From NCBI GenBank assembly GCA_910587935.1, contig CAJUNP010000018.1, positions 1-60,279 of the forward strand: a stretch of DNA of 60,279 nt, written 5' to 3'. The position numbers and the translations under genes were made by a program. This document shows, in pieces, positions 52,589 to 60,279 of this stretch (positions are counted from its first letter, which is position 1; each line of letters opens with the position of its first letter). Origin of the DNA: an uncultured Lachnospiraceae bacterium. Lineage in GTDB: Bacteria > Bacillota > Clostridia > Lachnospirales > Lachnospiraceae. The notes under the pieces were generated by a model. That model did no database searches and was not told the origin of the DNA. It worked only from the letters and a program-made list of their open reading frames with translations.

Positions 52589-53165
52589 ACAAAGCTCCTT
52601 TGGTTATCCCGCAAGATTTAAAAGTCCATCTTCTTTCCGCAAGGAAGTCTGAAAGATTTCCTTCAAACAGGATATCATCCGTTTTATAATCGAGAAAATC
52701 AGCGGGCGTCACCAGTGAAAAATGCTTGTCAAAGAGCTTCATTCCGTGATGCTCCAGCAAACGCGCCAAAAAAGAGGAGCAAGTATAATGTGCCCGCTGA
52801 TAGAAAGGCTTATTCATTAAAATAAAAGGCAGTCCCACAATACAATAATGATAGCGAAAACGCTTCCGGTAACATTCCCTTAAGCTTACGGCAACGCACC
52901 TTTTTTGTTCCGGACTGCAGTCCAGACTGTAGATCCGGTATCTGGCCGTAGGAAAAGCCTGGTTGATCAAAGGAGCGTTTTCTTTTTCAAATCCCGCAAA
53001 AAAAGGAATAAACGGATTTCTGCGTCCCACGCTGTACGCTTCCTTCAGATTCTCATCCAGCGAAAGAACGACATGGATATAATCCCGTTTCGTTACACGG
53101 CGGATGATCCATGCAAATATTCCCGGCGTACTGACTAATGCAATATAAATCTTCTCCTGCTTCAT
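52578..53165 (-). CDS. permuted NlpC/P60-like (YiiX-type) protein
   Basis: A 195-residue protein. RDYIHVVLSLDENLKEAYSVG near residue 27 carries a candidate catalytic His, and HYTCSSFLARLLEHHG near 125 a candidate Cys, in the His-before-Cys order of circularly permuted NlpC/P60 and lecithin-retinol-acyltransferase-like enzymes. No signal peptide is clear. Substrate may be a lipid or peptide bond. It lies between the glycosyltransferase and flippase genes. Confidence 0.7.
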   Translation of the reverse strand: MKQEKIYIALVSTPGIFAWIIRRVTKRDYIHVVLSLDENLKEAYSVGRRNPFIPFFAGFEKENAPLINQAFPTARYRIYSLDCSPEQKRCVAVSLRECYRKRFRYHYCIVGLPFILMNKPFYQRAHYTCSSFLARLLEHHGMKLFDKHFSLVTPADFLDYKTDDILFEGNLSDFLAERRWTFKSCGITKGALYEV

Positions 53166-53185
53166 CTTCCTGCCTCCCGGTTCCT

Positions 53186-54199
53186 CTAACTGAATTGATA
53201 CGTTCTTTTTGCTATCTCATAACCCTTCAGCGTCAGTGTACTGCCAAAAGTACCCGGCAGATATGTGAAGCCGCTTAAACATTGATATTTAAGCTTCTTG
53301 TACAGCCACTCGTCCTTCTGTCTGATATAATTCCATAAATCTTCTCTTTTTTCCAGCGCTTCCTGGGATTTTATCATTAAAAGATAAATGGAAGATATGG
53401 AAAGCATAATGGAAATATTGCGCACCATATATTTTGCAAGCCTGGGGGAGGTTCTGTAAATCTCCTGAAGATCCGCACATTCCGCAACCAGCTTGGTCAC
53501 GCGGATCTGCTGGTCGATCCGCTTCATATAACTGTTTTCGTTGACGGATTGGTCGTCGCGTCCCAAAAAGTAATGGTATAAGTCCTCATTCAGATAATAA
53601 ATATGATGGACTCTGGGCAGCGGTTTGTACGCGAACAGATTATCCACGTAAAACGTATGCTCCGGCAGAACCACATCGCTCTGCCTCAAAACCGCGGTTC
53701 TGAAAACCAGCGCGTGCATTACCAGATACTGGGAAGGTAAGAGCGGTTTCATATCCTGCCAGCCGCACCGTTTCCCCTCCGGAAAAACATTACGGAAGCT
53801 GACGCGTTTCTGTTTGTTTTCATAAAGATGGTCGTAAATATAATTGCACACCACCAGATCCAGGCGGTCTTCCCACTCTTTAAGGCATGCAAGCAACGCT
53901 TCCAGCGCTTTCCCGTCCAGCCAGTCGTCCGAATCCACAACCTTAAAAAAACGGCCCGATGCAAGCTTTAATCCCGCGTTCACTCCCGATCCGTGCCCGC
54001 CGTTGCTTTTATGTATTACCCGGACGATGTCCGGATAAAGTCTTTCATAAGCATCTGCAATCTCTCCCGTCGCATCGGTGGAACCGTCGTCTACAATAAT
54101 GATTTCACCTCTTTCCTTACAGAAAAGAAGGGAATCGATACAACGTTTCATATAATCCTGCGAATTGTAACAGGGTACTACAAATGTAATGTCTTTCAT
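53186..54199 (-). CDS. family 2 glycosyltransferase, paralogue of the one at 20070
   Basis: A 337-residue GT-A enzyme. ATG 54199 follows GGAG by nine bases. TFVVPCYNSQDYMKRCI, IIVDDGSTDATGEIA, VHKSNGGHGSGVNAG, KVVDSDDWLDG, LPEHTFYVDNLFAY, GRDDQSVNEN and RIDQQIRVTKLV parallel the other glycosyltransferase almost motif for motif. First gene of a three-gene operon. Confidence 0.9.
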   Translation of the reverse strand: MKDITFVVPCYNSQDYMKRCIDSLLFCKERGEIIIVDDGSTDATGEIADAYERLYPDIVRVIHKSNGGHGSGVNAGLKLASGRFFKVVDSDDWLDGKALEALLACLKEWEDRLDLVVCNYIYDHLYENKQKRVSFRNVFPEGKRCGWQDMKPLLPSQYLVMHALVFRTAVLRQSDVVLPEHTFYVDNLFAYKPLPRVHHIYYLNEDLYHYFLGRDDQSVNENSYMKRIDQQIRVTKLVAECADLQEIYRTSPRLAKYMVRNISIMLSISSIYLLMIKSQEALEKREDLWNYIRQKDEWLYKKLKYQCLSGFTYLPGTFGSTLTLKGYEIAKRTYQFS

Positions 54200-54301
54200 A
54201 ATTGTCATCTCCATACGTATCTTTTTTACACGTATACTATACATAACAATAGTTAAGACATCCGATAGAAATTCTAAAAAATTACTTAATTTTCAAATAT
54301 T

Positions 54302-55336
54302 TTATGAAATTGATTCAATTACGACTCCGTGCGCGATACCGGGAACTGTTTGTCCTTCGTTAAAGCTGGTTTTGGAAAGCAGGGCGCCCGTGGGAACAAA
54401 AAGCACGCGGTTCCAGTTTTTCTGTTCCAGATTTTTTAATATATAAGCGGACAGGGTGACTGCCGAGCAGCCGCATCCGGAACCTCCCGCATGGGTGTCC
54501 TGGCTTTCGGGATCATAGATTTCCATTCCGCAGTCCATATGCTTTTCGGAAATATCATACCCCTTATCCCTTAATAAATCAATCAGAACTTTCTGTCCTA
54601 CGCTGCCCAAATCCCCGGTAATAATCTTATCATAATCCTCCGGTTTCCGGTTCCAGTCCGCAAAATGCTGCGCTATGGTAGACGCCGCCGCAGGCGCCAT
54701 GCAGGGTCCCATATTCATGGAATCCTTCAGTCCGTAATCCACAATTTTTCCGGTTGTAATGCCTGTGATTACCGCCCTTGGCTGCTCTCCCATCTGGGTG
54801 CTTAAAACAAAAGCGCCGCTGCCCGTTACCGTCCAGGTGGCCGACAGTGGTCTCTGGTTTCCATAGGCCAGGGGAAACCTGAACTCCTTTTCCGCACTGG
54901 CAAAATGGCTGGAGGTAACACAGACAACGTTTTCCGCATACCCGGCCGCAACGGCCATGGCCCCAAGGCTTAAAGATTCCCCACAGGTGGAACAGGCGCC
55001 GTAAACTCCCAGCAGAGGAATTCCAAAATTCATAATTCCAAAGGAAGTCGCTATAGACTGGCCCAGCAAATCGCCCGCAAAAATATATTTCATGTCTTCC
55101 GGTTTCAGCTTTGCCTTTCCCAGGGCAAGATACACCGCATCCTTTTGCAGACTGCTCTCGGCATCCTCCCAGGATTCGCAGCCGAACATATCGTCTTCGC
55201 CGACCATGTCAAACAAAAGTCCCAGAGGCCCGTCGCCTTCTTTTTTGCCCACCACGGAAGCGCTGTTCCGAATATATACGGGAACCGGCAGCCGTACGCT
55301 TTGCAGCCCCAGAGAATTTACAGCATTCTGACTCAT
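54302..55336 (-). CDS. spoVAD: stage V sporulation protein AD
   Basis: A 344-residue thiolase-fold protein that binds dipicolinic acid on the forespore membrane. ATG 55336 follows GGGAGG; a longer frame to 55363 is rejected. GACSTCGESLSLGAMAV near 120, CVTSSHFASAEKEFRFPL near 150, RPLSATWTVTGSGAFVL and HAGGSGCGCSAVTLSAYIL near 295 are the family motifs. It is not next to spoVAC or spoVAE. Confidence 0.95.
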   Translation of the reverse strand: MSQNAVNSLGLQSVRLPVPVYIRNSASVVGKKEGDGPLGLLFDMVGEDDMFGCESWEDAESSLQKDAVYLALGKAKLKPEDMKYIFAGDLLGQSIATSFGIMNFGIPLLGVYGACSTCGESLSLGAMAVAAGYAENVVCVTSSHFASAEKEFRFPLAYGNQRPLSATWTVTGSGAFVLSTQMGEQPRAVITGITTGKIVDYGLKDSMNMGPCMAPAAASTIAQHFADWNRKPEDYDKIITGDLGSVGQKVLIDLLRDKGYDISEKHMDCGMEIYDPESQDTHAGGSGCGCSAVTLSAYILKNLEQKNWNRVLFVPTGALLSKTSFNEGQTVPGIAHGVVIESIS

Positions 55337-55452
55337 ATGATTCCTCCCTACCTGTCTTATCATTTCATTTCTTTTTTGTTAGGATATCCGATCGACTGTG
55401 AAATATGTATTGCACGAAAGGTTTTCCTGTATTATCTCCAAATGTTTTTGAG

Positions 55453-55481
55453 TTGAATTGCAAATAAAACTATACTATAAT
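55453..55481 (+). promoter_or_regulatory. azlCD promoter
   Basis: TTGAAT (55453-55458), 17 bases, TATAAT (55476-55481). Confidence 0.75.
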
Positions 55482-55557
55482 AAATTTCTGCCCGGTATTT
55501 TTATCATAGATGAAAATACTTTTACAATACATTAACTGATCAAAAGGACAAAATCTT

Positions 55558-56286
55558 ATGAATAAAAAACACAGCACCGCCTTACGGGAAGGAATCAAAG
55601 ACGGCATCCCTATCGGACTGGGATATTTTGCCGTCTCCTTTTCCCTTGGAATTGCGGCAAGAAACGCCGGCCTTACGGCGCTCCAGGGTTTTCTCGCAAG
55701 CCTTTCCACGAACGCTTCCGCCGGAGAATACGCCGCCTTTATTATAATAGCCGCGGACGCGCCTTATCTGGAGATGGTTCTTGTGACTCTGATTACCAAC
55801 GCCCGGTATCTGTTGATGAGCTGCGCCCTCAGCCAGAAATTTTCCCCGGACACGCCTCTTTATCACCGCCTTTTGGTAGGCTATGACGTAACGGATGAAA
55901 TATTCGGAATCACCATTGCCAGACCGGGAATCCTGGACCCTTTTTATAACTACGGCGCCATACTGGTGGCCGCTCCCGCCTGGGCCACGGGTACTGCGCT
56001 TGGCATTATTGCGGGCAACCTTCTTCCCCTGCGGATTGTCAGCGCTTTAAGCGTAGCGTTATACGGTATGTTTATTGCGATTATCATTCCGCCCGGACGG
56101 AAAAACAAAGTCATTGCCGCGCTGGTGTTTATCAGCTTTGCCGCAAGCTACGGCGCTTCGGTTCTGCCGTTCCTTTCTTCTTTAACGGACGGAACCCGCA
56201 CCATTCTTCTCACGGTTTTGATTTCCGCGGCCGCCGCGCTGCTGTTTCCCGCAGCAGGAAAGGAGAATACCGAACATGACGCATAA
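55558..56286 (+). CDS. azlC: branched-chain amino acid exporter subunit AzlC
   Basis: A 242-residue membrane protein with DGIPIGLGYFAVSFSLGIAAR near the N-terminus, NASAGEYAAF and LITNARYLLMSCALSQK near 80, the AzlC family pattern. With AzlD it exports branched-chain amino acids and analogues. AAAGGA precedes the ATG. Overlaps azlD by 11 bases. Confidence 0.93.
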   Translation: MNKKHSTALREGIKDGIPIGLGYFAVSFSLGIAARNAGLTALQGFLASLSTNASAGEYAAFIIIAADAPYLEMVLVTLITNARYLLMSCALSQKFSPDTPLYHRLLVGYDVTDEIFGITIARPGILDPFYNYGAILVAAPAWATGTALGIIAGNLLPLRIVSALSVALYGMFIAIIIPPGRKNKVIAALVFISFAASYGASVLPFLSSLTDGTRTILLTVLISAAAALLFPAAGKENTEHDA

Positions 56287-56581
56287 TATTTGGATCTATC
56301 TGCTGCTTATGGCAGGCATTACTTTTTTAATCCGGGTGCTGCCTTTAACCCTTATAAAAAAACAGATCAAAAACCGGTTCCTTCAGTCTTTTTTGTATTA
56401 TGTTCCCTATGTGACGCTGGCGGTCATGACTTTTCCCGCCATTCTTAACGCAACACAGGCCCCCTTTGCGGGAGCCTGCGCACTGCTGACCGGAATTCTC
56501 GCGGCATGGTTCGGAGCCAGTCTGTTTCAGGTGTCCGTATCCTGCTGCGTGATTGTGTTTTTATTGGAATTGTTTTTATAG
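56276..56581 (+). CDS. azlD: branched-chain amino acid exporter subunit AzlD
   Basis: A 101-residue protein with four membrane segments; TFLIRVLPLTLI and YVPYVTLAVMTFPAIL are typical of AzlD. It starts within the end of azlC with AAAGGAG, so the two are translated together. Confidence 0.92.
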   Translation: MTHNIWIYLLLMAGITFLIRVLPLTLIKKQIKNRFLQSFLYYVPYVTLAVMTFPAILNATQAPFAGACALLTGILAAWFGASLFQVSVSCCVIVFLLELFL

Positions 56582-56599
56582 CCTGTTGGAATCTGTATC

Positions 56600-56700
56600 C
56601 GTGCCAGGTAAAGCTGTCTTTTTTCAGGTGAAATTGCGGTACCACTATACTCCCGGCGCTTCGAGAGTCCGCCATATCGTTGAACAGGCAGACTCAATAC
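56600..56700 (-). promoter_or_regulatory. T-box-like remnant on the minus strand
   Basis: Read on the minus strand, AGTGGTACCGC (core at 56636-56646) matches the conserved T-box antiterminator sequence, preceded by GCGGACTCTCGAAGCGCCGGGAG-like paired bases. No stem I is seen and no gene follows: the next gene downstream is the end of azlD in the other direction. It may be a relic or chance. Confidence 0.35.
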
Positions 56701-56715
56701 TGCTTAAATAGAAAA

Positions 56716-57627
56716 CTAATTTCTTCCTTTCTGCGCATGCTCCAGAATACGCAGGTAGTGATTCGCTTCGCGGAGTACATGATCCGCCAAAAGCGGAAGA
56801 ATGATGGAGCGGATCTCACAGTCTGTAATCCCTTCCGTTCCCGCCGTTTTAAACTGCTGATATTGCTTTGTCGTCTGTAAAGTCTTTACGGTCAGGAGAT
56901 TCGTCGCCTTTCTGTCCTGTTCTCTCGCCTCTTCCAAAAGGCGGCAATAGTCTTCGGCAAATCCATCGGCCGCTTCCATCAATTCACATTCCGTCGGGTC
57001 TAGCAGGCCCCGAATAAACTGGGCATGTTCCATCATGATTCGGTTCCAGAATATTTCGAGATTTCTTAAATCCGGCGCAGTGATTCTGCCTTGCTGCTCA
57101 AGTTCCAAAATCATCTGACGATACATTTTTGCTTCCCGCAGGATGTGTTCGATCAGCAACGGATAGTTTGCTGTATAAAGCCTGCACCTTGTCACTTCTC
57201 TCAGGATCTCCTCCTTAAAGGAAATCAATCCGTCCAAGCTTCTGAGCATCCGCCGATTCAACATTCTTACCTGACAGGCGGTTTCTCTATTCACCATATC
57301 ACAGCTTCCCGCACGGAGCCGTTCTTCCGCCTCTGTAATCTTCGTATCAATCGGAATCCCTGTCAGATTTTTCGTCTGGCACTCCGCTTTCCCCGTAAAT
57401 TCCGTAACAACCTCCCCGGAATTTAAAACCGATCTGCTTACGATACCGTCCGCAAGTTTTACGGTCCTTCTGAGTCCTTCTTCAAATTCTTTTCGGAACT
57501 GATCCGCACGCCGTATAAGCTCTGTTTCCTTCGCAGGGAATCCGGCGAGCAGGAATAAGGAGTGTTCCTTCATGATTCTTCCGAAGAAAAGATGTGTTTC
57601 TAATGATAAAGTCGCATATTCCTTCAT
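56716..57627 (-). CDS. DUF2935 protein
   Basis: A 303-residue all-helical protein with two similar halves. ETHLFFGRIMKEHSLFLLAG (residues ~10) and IFWNRIMMEHAQFIRGLL (~195), and EHILREAKMYRQMI (~158) and DHVLREANHYLRIL (~280), repeat as ExxxH/H-type pairs that may hold a di-metal centre, as in hemerythrin-like four-helix bundles. Function is unknown. It ends near the T-box-like element. Confidence 0.88.
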   Translation of the reverse strand: MKEYATLSLETHLFFGRIMKEHSLFLLAGFPAKETELIRRADQFRKEFEEGLRRTVKLADGIVSRSVLNSGEVVTEFTGKAECQTKNLTGIPIDTKITEAEERLRAGSCDMVNRETACQVRMLNRRMLRSLDGLISFKEEILREVTRCRLYTANYPLLIEHILREAKMYRQMILELEQQGRITAPDLRNLEIFWNRIMMEHAQFIRGLLDPTECELMEAADGFAEDYCRLLEEAREQDRKATNLLTVKTLQTTKQYQQFKTAGTEGITDCEIRSIILPLLADHVLREANHYLRILEHAQKGRN

Positions 57628-57813
57628 ATTTCAGCATACCTTTATAATTTGCATTTTTTAATAATATATGCAAAAAATGTCAAAATTTGCGTTTCCTCTC
57701 GCACCACCGCTCATCGCTTTGTCCAGGATACAGGTTTGGAGAATTCTGATGGCGCACTTATTAAAATCCGTGTACGATATCCTTACCACAATATAAGCAA
57801 AGGAGATTTTATA

Positions 57814-58734
57814 ATGACAAATTTACAGACGTGCATTAAAAACTATTTGGAATATTGCAGCGAGCAAAAGCGTTTGGATGAAAAAACGCTGAAAGCATAC
57901 CGGATTGATTTGCAACAGTTTACCGGACAAATATCCGCCACGGATATTACGAAAGTTACTTCTTCCGCCCTAGAAAAATATATTATCGAACTGCACCGGC
58001 AGTATAAGCCCCGGACCGTCAAACGCAAAATTGCTTCGCTCAAGGCTCTCTTCCACTATCTGGAATATAAAGAAATCCTTGAAAAAAATCCTTTCGGCAA
58101 AATCCCGGTACGTTTTCGGGAGCCTGTAATTTTGCCAAAGACAATCCCCCTGCATACCGTTGAAGCCTTCTTAAAGGCAATATACAAGCATCGCAAACAT
58201 GCAAAAAACAATTACCAAAAAAGAAACGCCCTGCGGGACGCCGCAGTGATCGAGCTTTTATTTGCCACCGGTATGCGGATCTCCGAGTTGTGCGCCTTAA
58301 AGGAGCATGATGTAAATTTGTATGACGGCACCATCCTGATTTACGGAAAAGGCCGCAAGGAGCGGCGTATTCAAATTGGGAACGAGGCGGTAATCCAAGT
58401 TTTAAAGGAGTATAGAGACAGCTTTTATTCAGGGATCCGGTCCTGCGATCACTTTTTTGTAAGCCAGACGGGAAATGGGTTTTCCGATCAGGCCGTACGC
58501 CGGATGATCAATAAATATACGGCTCTTGCTTCCATTGAATTACATATAACGCCTCATATGTTCCGGCACACTTTCGCCACAAGCCTTTTGGAAGCGGATG
58601 TAGACATACGCTATATTCAGGAGATGTTAGGGCACAGTTCGATTAATGTTACGGAAATATATACGCATGTGGCGGTTGCCAAGCAGAGGGATATTCTTGC
58701 TGCGAAACATCCTCGAAAGGGGTTTTGTATTTGA
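57814..58734 (+). CDS. tyrosine recombinase (XerC/XerD-like integrase)
   Basis: A 306-residue recombinase; ATG 57814 follows AAAGGAG by seven bases. An N-terminal core-binding domain (NYLEYCSEQKRLDEKTLKAY in pieces) precedes the catalytic domain with ATGMRISELCAL (first Arg), GKGRKERRIQIG (Lys), PHMFRHTFATSLLEADVDIRYIQEMLGHSS (His-x-x-Arg and His, in pieces) and the Tyr in EIYTHV. All catalytic residues are present. No Xis or excision gene is seen. It lies at the border of the AT-rich DNA, so it is probably the integrase of a mobile element. Confidence 0.93.
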   Translation: MTNLQTCIKNYLEYCSEQKRLDEKTLKAYRIDLQQFTGQISATDITKVTSSALEKYIIELHRQYKPRTVKRKIASLKALFHYLEYKEILEKNPFGKIPVRFREPVILPKTIPLHTVEAFLKAIYKHRKHAKNNYQKRNALRDAAVIELLFATGMRISELCALKEHDVNLYDGTILIYGKGRKERRIQIGNEAVIQVLKEYRDSFYSGIRSCDHFFVSQTGNGFSDQAVRRMINKYTALASIELHITPHMFRHTFATSLLEADVDIRYIQEMLGHSSINVTEIYTHVAVAKQRDILAAKHPRKGFCI

Positions 58735-58898
58735 GGGAGGATGGGGGGATGAATTGGCCTGTGGGGGTGGATGATGGATAATTAAAAGTTATCCGTTGAA
58801 TTTGAGAGATGTCAAATGAAGAAAAGGATAATTACTGATTATTGAGGGTCGGAGGATATAACTAATATTTAATAATAAATTAACAAGGAAACAAAAAT
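58735..58898. other. border region between recombinase and AT-rich genes
   Basis: About 160 bases. It begins G-rich, then holds GGATAA/TTATCC as an inverted repeat (58778-58796) and turns AT-rich. A possible attachment or terminator site. No gene is seen. Confidence 0.35.
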
Positions 58899-59924
58899 AT
58901 GATTTACGGTGAATTAGCAAACTTAATAAAGGAAAAAGTAAACTATACCAGATTATTAATTTCCCTATTTATTATAGGGCTTATTGGAATTGTGCTCCAA
59001 TCTTTTGAAGGTTATACAATGTTTTGGATTATGTTTCCAGTGTTACTCGTTATGTTAACATCAGTTATTTTAATATTAAAGTTTTGTCTGAAAGAATTAG
59101 AGAAATTTCACGAAATTTGCACAGAAAATGATATAAAAATATATTGTACAATGCTTTTAACCGCAAAAGATAACTCCTTATTAATAAGCGCTTATATCCT
59201 AATGGTTTTTGTATACTTTATATGTATATATCGGATGCACTTTATAGAAATAAGTATTATGGGGCTGTATATTTTTGCCTTAGGCGGCAGCACCTTTCTT
59301 CTTGCATTAATTTGCTATGAAGTGTGTATTAAATTGACTGTATCTTTGAAAGAAGTGGAAAAAAACATAATAAAAATAGCATATGATAATATATATCCTA
59401 AAAACACTCTATGGCTACAATATCTCTTTCACTTTCATAAGGTTTTAAAAAATGCAGCATTGGCAATCAGCATTCTATTTGTATTGGAAAATTCCATGCT
59501 ATTTTTTGCCAATTATAAAAAGTTAACACTTCCTAATTTAAATGATATTAAGAATCTTCCAAGTCTTCTTACTATGTTACCTTTAGAATGGTGGGTAATA
59601 TGGATTTATATTTTTATTACCATCGTAGTAGCTATTCCATGCATGACACAATTACGAAGTCAAAGCTTAAATAAAATAGTTGCTTATATTCAGCTAGATT
59701 TTCAGAAAAAAATAGTGGAAAACCATAAAAAAGATAATGTGTATAACAACCTTCATGATTATTTTTCCGTTTTAAATATTATACAGGTTGTTCAAAAGTC
59801 ATTGACGGAAACCTATCTCCCTAACCGTATTGATAGATTTGTTTCACTAGGGGCTTCTTTGTTGACATGTTTTGCTCATTTACTTTCTTTTTGTATGTTA
59901 TTAATACCTAATTTTATAAAATAA
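58899..59924 (+). CDS. polytopic membrane protein, unknown, AT-rich
   Basis: A 341-residue protein with about seven hydrophobic segments (residues near 18-36, 42-64, 94-112, 117-142, 188-207, 228-250 and 315-337) and charged loops, of which the one at 262-310 (SLNKIVAYIQLDFQKKIVEN in part) is the largest. No transporter or enzyme motif is recognised. Its codons are strongly A/T-ended, unlike the rest of the window, which suggests acquired DNA. AAGGAAAC precedes the ATG. Confidence 0.7.
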   Translation: MIYGELANLIKEKVNYTRLLISLFIIGLIGIVLQSFEGYTMFWIMFPVLLVMLTSVILILKFCLKELEKFHEICTENDIKIYCTMLLTAKDNSLLISAYILMVFVYFICIYRMHFIEISIMGLYIFALGGSTFLLALICYEVCIKLTVSLKEVEKNIIKIAYDNIYPKNTLWLQYLFHFHKVLKNAALAISILFVLENSMLFFANYKKLTLPNLNDIKNLPSLLTMLPLEWWVIWIYIFITIVVAIPCMTQLRSQSLNKIVAYIQLDFQKKIVENHKKDNVYNNLHDYFSVLNIIQVVQKSLTETYLPNRIDRFVSLGASLLTCFAHLLSFCMLLIPNFIK

Positions 59925-59991
59925 AAAATATCAAAAACTAACGAACACTTTTATATATTGAAAAAATCGGATTTAGGTAGGAGATGATGAT

Positions 59992-60237
59992 ATGAAATAT
60001 GAGAACTGGAGTTTCTACTATAATAAAATTATGGGAGATTCAGACCAATCTTGCAAACAGTATTTTCATAATAAGTGGATTGCCTTTTTAGATAGCATTA
60101 CAATGCCATATAAAAATGCACTACAATTAAGAATTGGTAGCCATCTTAGGCCATTATTGGTTTATTGGGGAAAAGCCTTGGGTTCAGCAAATGAAGACGA
60201 TTTATTAAGTGAAGATATTTTAGAACTAGTGTACTGA
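59992..60237 (+). CDS. short or truncated ORF with a polyprenyl-synthase-like start
   Basis: An 81-codon ORF with AGGAG before the ATG. IGSHLRPLLVYWGKALGSA resembles the first helix region of polyprenyl synthases (GKRLRPLLV). The expected DDxxD motif follows this part in full enzymes but the frame stops at TGA 60235-60237, and a second stop follows in the remaining bases. It may be a pseudogene or a short protein. The window ends 42 bases later. Confidence 0.4.
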   Translation: MKYENWSFYYNKIMGDSDQSCKQYFHNKWIAFLDSITMPYKNALQLRIGSHLRPLLVYWGKALGSANEDDLLSEDILELVY

Positions 60238-60279
60238 CATGCTGATATTTAGATAAGTATTTCTGGTAATTATTGTTGT

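Noticed and set aside
60235..60279. Possible continuation of the prenyl-synthase-like ORF in another frame
   Set aside because: Only 42 bases remain and all frames there are too short to judge.

Overview
The window looks like a chromosomal segment of a spore-forming, anaerobic Firmicute, most likely a Lachnospiraceae-type Clostridium. The pointers are strong AGGAGG-type ribosome binding sites, SpoVAD and SpoVAE, ComEA/ComEC, a GerMN lipoprotein, small families typical of that group, and moderate G+C. Most of it is ordinary housekeeping DNA on the minus strand. The last ~1.5 kb is much more AT-rich and starts directly after a tyrosine recombinase gene.

Layout. 1-440: two serine tRNA genes behind a near-consensus promoter, with a possible rRNA leader at the very left edge. 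437-6245: isoprenoid gene ispD, t6A genes tsaD, tsaB and tsaE, rimI, ribonuclease Z and small hypotheticals. 6272-7395: FMN riboswitch, terminator and the riboflavin transporter gene ribU. 7396-11748: tex, a GH3 N-acetylhexosaminidase and a coiled-coil protein. 11749-12405: no clear gene, but a consensus promoter, inverted repeats and a hairpin. 12343-16781: threonine-pathway operon (ACT protein, hom, apgM-like, lysC). 16784-20070: glyA, a lipid kinase and a PAP2-like membrane protein. 20070-24366: glycosyltransferase, an SfsA-MutY fusion, 5'-nucleotidase and a DUF1653 protein. 24446-31813: a competence operon comEA-[response regulator, histidine kinase, GerMN lipoprotein]-comEC-holA. 32345-40257: arginine operon argC-(phosphatase/ProX fusion)-acetyltransferase-argJ-argB-argD-solute-binding protein, divergent from argG.

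41554-46757: DUF1294 protein, LytTR regulator, DegV, DUF5721, an LTA-synthase-like enzyme and spoVAE. 46783-51554: a tight operon encoding a GCS2-type glutamate-cysteine ligase homologue, an ATP-grasp ligase, a 77-residue protein, RidA, a shikimate kinase homologue and an EamA transporter. This is the best candidate for an undescribed small-molecule (thiol or gamma-glutamyl peptide) pathway. 51563-54199: flippase-like protein, NlpC/P60-like protein and a second glycosyltransferase. 54302-58734: spoVAD, azlCD, DUF2935 and a tyrosine recombinase. 58735-60279: AT-rich DNA with a polytopic membrane protein and a short ORF resembling the start of a polyprenyl synthase.

The two domain fusions (SfsA-MutY and histidine phosphatase-ProX), the sensor system inside the com operon, the scattered spoVA genes and the ligase operon are the most interesting points. 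All family assignments come from reading motifs by eye; no database search was run.
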